Assembly (NCBI GenBank): GCA_910588125.1
Contig: CAJUPI010000093.1
Location: 1-8,285 of the forward strand
Source: an uncultured Lachnospiraceae bacterium
Lineage (GTDB): Bacteria > Bacillota > Clostridia > Lachnospirales > Lachnospiraceae
DNA: 8,285 bases
Reading direction: 5' to 3'
Shown: piece after piece, positions 6,285-8,285 of the stretch
Layout: each line of letters starts with the position of its first letter
How positions within the stretch are numbered: the first letter of the stretch is position 1
The notes under the pieces: model-generated
What the model saw: only the letters and a program-made list of their open reading frames with translations
Told to the model about the DNA's origin: nothing
Databases searched by the model: none
Translations under genes and position numbers: made by a program

Positions 6285-6836
6285 TTGGATGGGATGAAGA
6301 AGATTTTTCATGTGCTGAGAAAAGGCTCGGATCTGGCCGGCAAGGTGGTTCAGGTGCTGAATGCGGCATTGGTATTCGGGTGCTTTCTGGCAGTGTTTTT
6401 CCAGGTCATCAACCGGTATATTCTGGTAAAACAGACTCTGTTTCACTGGAATTCTGTCACCTGGACAGACGAGCTTTCCCGTTTTTTGCTGGTGGGGATC
6501 ACCTATTTTTCCCTGGGGCAAATCTATAAGTACGGGCAGATGTCCCGGGCAGATATGGTATATTCCCGCTTAAAACCGGGGGCTAAAAAAATTTTGTATC
6601 TGTTGGAGATGGTAATGATTGCCGTCTTTCTGGCCGCCATGATTCGATATGGAATCGCATTTGCCGGAGCCAACAAAATCTACAAATCAGAAATGCTGCG
6701 GATTCCCGGCAATATCCTGTACCTGATTCCTGTGGCAGGAGGGATTTTAATCAGCTATGAGCTGCTCACGGAGCTGACCGGCGTACTTTGCGGAGAAATA
6801 GAGCCGTTTGAAAGCCTAACCAGGCCGGATGATTGA
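6285..6836 (+). CDS. dctQ: TRAP transporter small membrane subunit, DctQ family
   Basis: A 183-residue membrane protein with four predicted helices (about 24-45, 64-84, 103-127, 142-165). It scaffolds the DctM subunit in ion-gradient-driven uptake. Family motifs are QVINRY (40-45) and WTDELSRF (60-67). I chose the TTG start at 6285 because AGGAGG (6271-6276) lies 8 bases before it. The next ATG, 6294, is 17 bases away and would drop only three residues. It is 24 bases downstream of dctP and about 70 bases before dctM, so the three form one transport unit. Confidence 0.93.
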   Translation: MDGMKKIFHVLRKGSDLAGKVVQVLNAALVFGCFLAVFFQVINRYILVKQTLFHWNSVTWTDELSRFLLVGITYFSLGQIYKYGQMSRADMVYSRLKPGAKKILYLLEMVMIAVFLAAMIRYGIAFAGANKIYKSEMLRIPGNILYLIPVAGGILISYELLTELTGVLCGEIEPFESLTRPDD

Positions 6837-6854
6837 AATATGTTTTGAACAAAT

Positions 6855-6881
6855 GGCAGGTGACATGTGATAGCACCTGCC
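6855..6881 (+). other. Hairpin in the dctQ-dctM junction
   Basis: GGCAGGTG (6855-6862) pairs with CACCTGCC (6874-6881) around an 11-base loop, in the longest gap inside the transporter genes. It has no T-run, so it is not a classic terminator. A role in mRNA processing or in tuning subunit ratio is possible but unproven. Confidence 0.5.
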
Positions 6882-6906
6882 GGTATATTGAATGAGGAGG
6901 GGGAAA

Positions 6907-8187
6907 ATGCTGCTGCCATTGTTGCTGCTTTTATTGTTTCTGGTGTGCTGCTTTATCGGCATACCCGTAGGCTTCTGCATCGGTTTTACCACCTGGGTTG
7001 CCTTCCTTTTGCTGGACGGAAAGATGATTGTGCTGGCACAGAAACTGTTTTCCGGCGTCAACAGCTTTTCATATCTTTGTATTCCATTGTTTGTACTATG
7101 TGCAGAGATTATGACCCGGGGAAAGCTGATTAATAAAATCGTAGAGTTTTGTAATGTCCTGATCGGCCATGTAAAAGGCGGACTGGGGTATGTAAATGTC
7201 CTGGGGAGCATGGTATTTGCCGGCATTTCCGGATCCGCTTCGGCAGATATGGCAAGTCTGGGACTGATTATGGCGGATACCATGACGGCGGCAGGGTATA
7301 ACCGGAGGTTCTCCGTGACTCTGTCGGCGGCTTCCGCCACGATTGCGCCGCTGATTCCGCCGTCCACGATCATGATTATCTTTGCTTCGGCGGCAGGAGG
7401 GGTATCGATCGGGAAGATGTTTGCCGGCGGGTTGCTGCCGGGGGTGGTGTACGGCATAGCTCAGATTGCCATTTGCGCCTACTATGCCCGGAAATACGAT
7501 TTTCCTTCCACCGGACGCCGGGCCTCCTTAAAAGAGATATGGAGTACTTTTAAAACCTCAGCGGTGGTTCTGGCCCTGCCAGTGATTATTTTCGGCTCTA
7601 TTGTCACAGGCATCTGCACGGCCACGGAAGCGGGATCCCTGGCCGTATGCTATGCGTTGATCGTAACATTTGCCCAGAAGCGCATGAATGGTAAGGATTT
7701 GTTCCGGTGCCTGGTAAATACGGCCCGCTTAACATCCTCTGTCACATTTATCGTGGCCACGGCCTGTGCTATGGGCTGGGTGGTATCGGCTTTGCAGATT
7801 CCGCAAAAGCTGGCGGTTTTCTGCCTGGAGTTCATTACCACGCCGATCATGTTTCTGATGTTTGTCAATGTGCTTCTGCTGATTGTGGGCTGCCTCCTGG
7901 ACGGCGCACCGGCAGTACTTCTGCTGGCGCCGATTCTTTGTCCGGTAGCGGCAGAATACGGGATCGATCCAATCCATTTTGGCATTGTGATGTGCATGAA
8001 TCTCACAATCGGGCTGATCACTCCGCCGATAGGTATCTTGTTGTTTGTGGCGTCGAATGTCACCGGAACTAAGCTGAGCGAGCTGTATAAGAGTGTGTGG
8101 CCTTTTGTGGTCACGGCGATTGCTGTGCTGTTGGTGATAACTTATGTGCCGGGAACGGTTACTTTTATTCCGAATTTGATGAGGTGA
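6907..8187 (+). CDS. dctM: TRAP transporter large membrane subunit, DctM family
   Basis: A 426-residue multi-helix permease that forms the transport channel of the TRAP system and couples substrate entry to an ion gradient, typically sodium. Family landmarks, numbered from this start, are SGSASADMASLG (about 108-119), IPPSTIMIIF (about 150-159) with SIGKMFAGGLLPG (167-179), and TPPIGILLFVAS (about 372-383). ATG 6907 is preferred over the in-frame ATG 6892, because AGGAGG (6895-6900) lies 6 bases before 6907 and nothing suitable precedes 6892. It is the last gene of the plus operon. A hairpin-repeat copy begins 53 bases after its stop and probably ends the transcript. Confidence 0.95.
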   Translation: MLLPLLLLLLFLVCCFIGIPVGFCIGFTTWVAFLLLDGKMIVLAQKLFSGVNSFSYLCIPLFVLCAEIMTRGKLINKIVEFCNVLIGHVKGGLGYVNVLGSMVFAGISGSASADMASLGLIMADTMTAAGYNRRFSVTLSAASATIAPLIPPSTIMIIFASAAGGVSIGKMFAGGLLPGVVYGIAQIAICAYYARKYDFPSTGRRASLKEIWSTFKTSAVVLALPVIIFGSIVTGICTATEAGSLAVCYALIVTFAQKRMNGKDLFRCLVNTARLTSSVTFIVATACAMGWVVSALQIPQKLAVFCLEFITTPIMFLMFVNVLLLIVGCLLDGAPAVLLLAPILCPVAAEYGIDPIHFGIVMCMNLTIGLITPPIGILLFVASNVTGTKLSELYKSVWPFVVTAIAVLLVITYVPGTVTFIPNLMR

Positions 8188-8206
8188 TTTCCTTGTAGGT
8201 GCGATG

Positions 8207-8234
8207 GGTACGCCATGGAAAAAGGAGCGGGGAG
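8207..8234 (+). repeat. Right copy of the 28-bp inverted repeat
   Basis: Inverted match (26/28) to 91-118, starting GGTACGCCATGGAA. Here it is followed within 6 bases by the hairpin repeat, unlike the left copy. A short frame from ATG 8204 (M-G-T-P-W-K-K-E-R) runs through both elements to the window edge. It lacks a convincing ribosome site and is probably not a gene. Confidence 0.6.
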
Positions 8235-8240
8235 GGTGTT

Positions 8241-8285
8241 GCAAAATAAGTCACCCGTCATTTCTCTATCCTGTGTTCGGACGGT
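8241..8285 (+). repeat. Partial second copy of the hairpin repeat
   Basis: This matches 795-839 with differences at 8250-8253, 8282 and 8285. The stretch 8254-8281, covering most of the left arm and the loop, is identical. The window cuts it before the right arm. It lies shortly downstream of dctM, where a terminator is expected. Confidence 0.75.

Noticed and set aside
5799..6521. Long antisense frame of 240 codons opposite dctP and dctQ
   Set aside because: It spans the junction of two well-supported genes and has shadow-like composition, with no start signal.
6892..6906. DctM start at ATG 6892
   Set aside because: This ATG abuts the ribosome site itself; 6907 is correctly spaced and gives the usual hydrophobic start.
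6816..7457. Antisense frame of 213 codons opposite dctM
   Set aside because: Low-complexity shadow of the permease; no motif or ribosome site.
91..8234. Composite transposon bounded by the 28-bp inverted repeats
   Set aside because: There is no transposase or integrase in between, no target duplication is visible, and the interval includes a housekeeping-type signal peptidase gene.
8204..8285. Small gene starting M-G-T-P-W at the right edge
   Set aside because: The frame runs through two repeat elements, has no convincing ribosome site, and is cut by the window. It is best explained as repeat sequence.

Overview
The window looks like a chromosomal segment of an anaerobic Firmicute of the Clostridia, most likely a gut Lachnospiraceae-type organism. 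This is inferred from strong AGGAGG-type ribosome binding sites, a Gram-positive short single-anchor signal peptidase I, a lipoprotein-type TRAP binding protein, and a GntR/LacI hybrid regulator of the AraR type. No species can be named from the sequence alone. The window holds eight protein genes. I see no tRNA, rRNA, CRISPR array, insertion sequence or phage gene.

Layout: positions 1-118 carry no gene I can call, but hold a 28-bp sequence that recurs inverted at the right end. A type I signal peptidase gene (168-761, plus) follows. A nearly perfect 30-bp-stem hairpin (796-862) sits between it and the convergent end of a minus-strand operon. That operon reads right to left: short-chain dehydrogenase (3866-3057), GntR/LacI-type regulator (3009-1930) and DapA/NanA-family class I pyruvate aldolase (1861-956). 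A divergent control region (3867-4265) holds a near-consensus plus promoter, a possible minus promoter, three related dyad sites and GC-rich leader hairpins. The plus operon then runs HpcH/HpaI-family class II aldolase (4266-5084), DctP lipoprotein (5142-6260), DctQ (6285-6836) and DctM (6907-8187). The window ends inside a second copy of the hairpin repeat.

How the genes fit together (inference): the TRAP transporter would import a carboxylated sugar derivative or another hydroxy-acid. The dehydrogenase would oxidise or epimerise it. One or both of two unrelated pyruvate-type aldolases would split the 2-keto-3-deoxy-type product into pyruvate plus an aldehyde. The embedded regulator would sense the substrate or an intermediate and act on the divergent control region. 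The exact substrate cannot be read from the sequence.

The most notable points are the dispersed hairpin repeat seen twice downstream of genes, the 28-bp inverted repeat near the window ends, the repeated ATCTGACCGAT dyads in the control region, the pairing of two mechanistically different aldolases in one locus, and a Trp in the nucleotide-binding glycine motif of the dehydrogenase.
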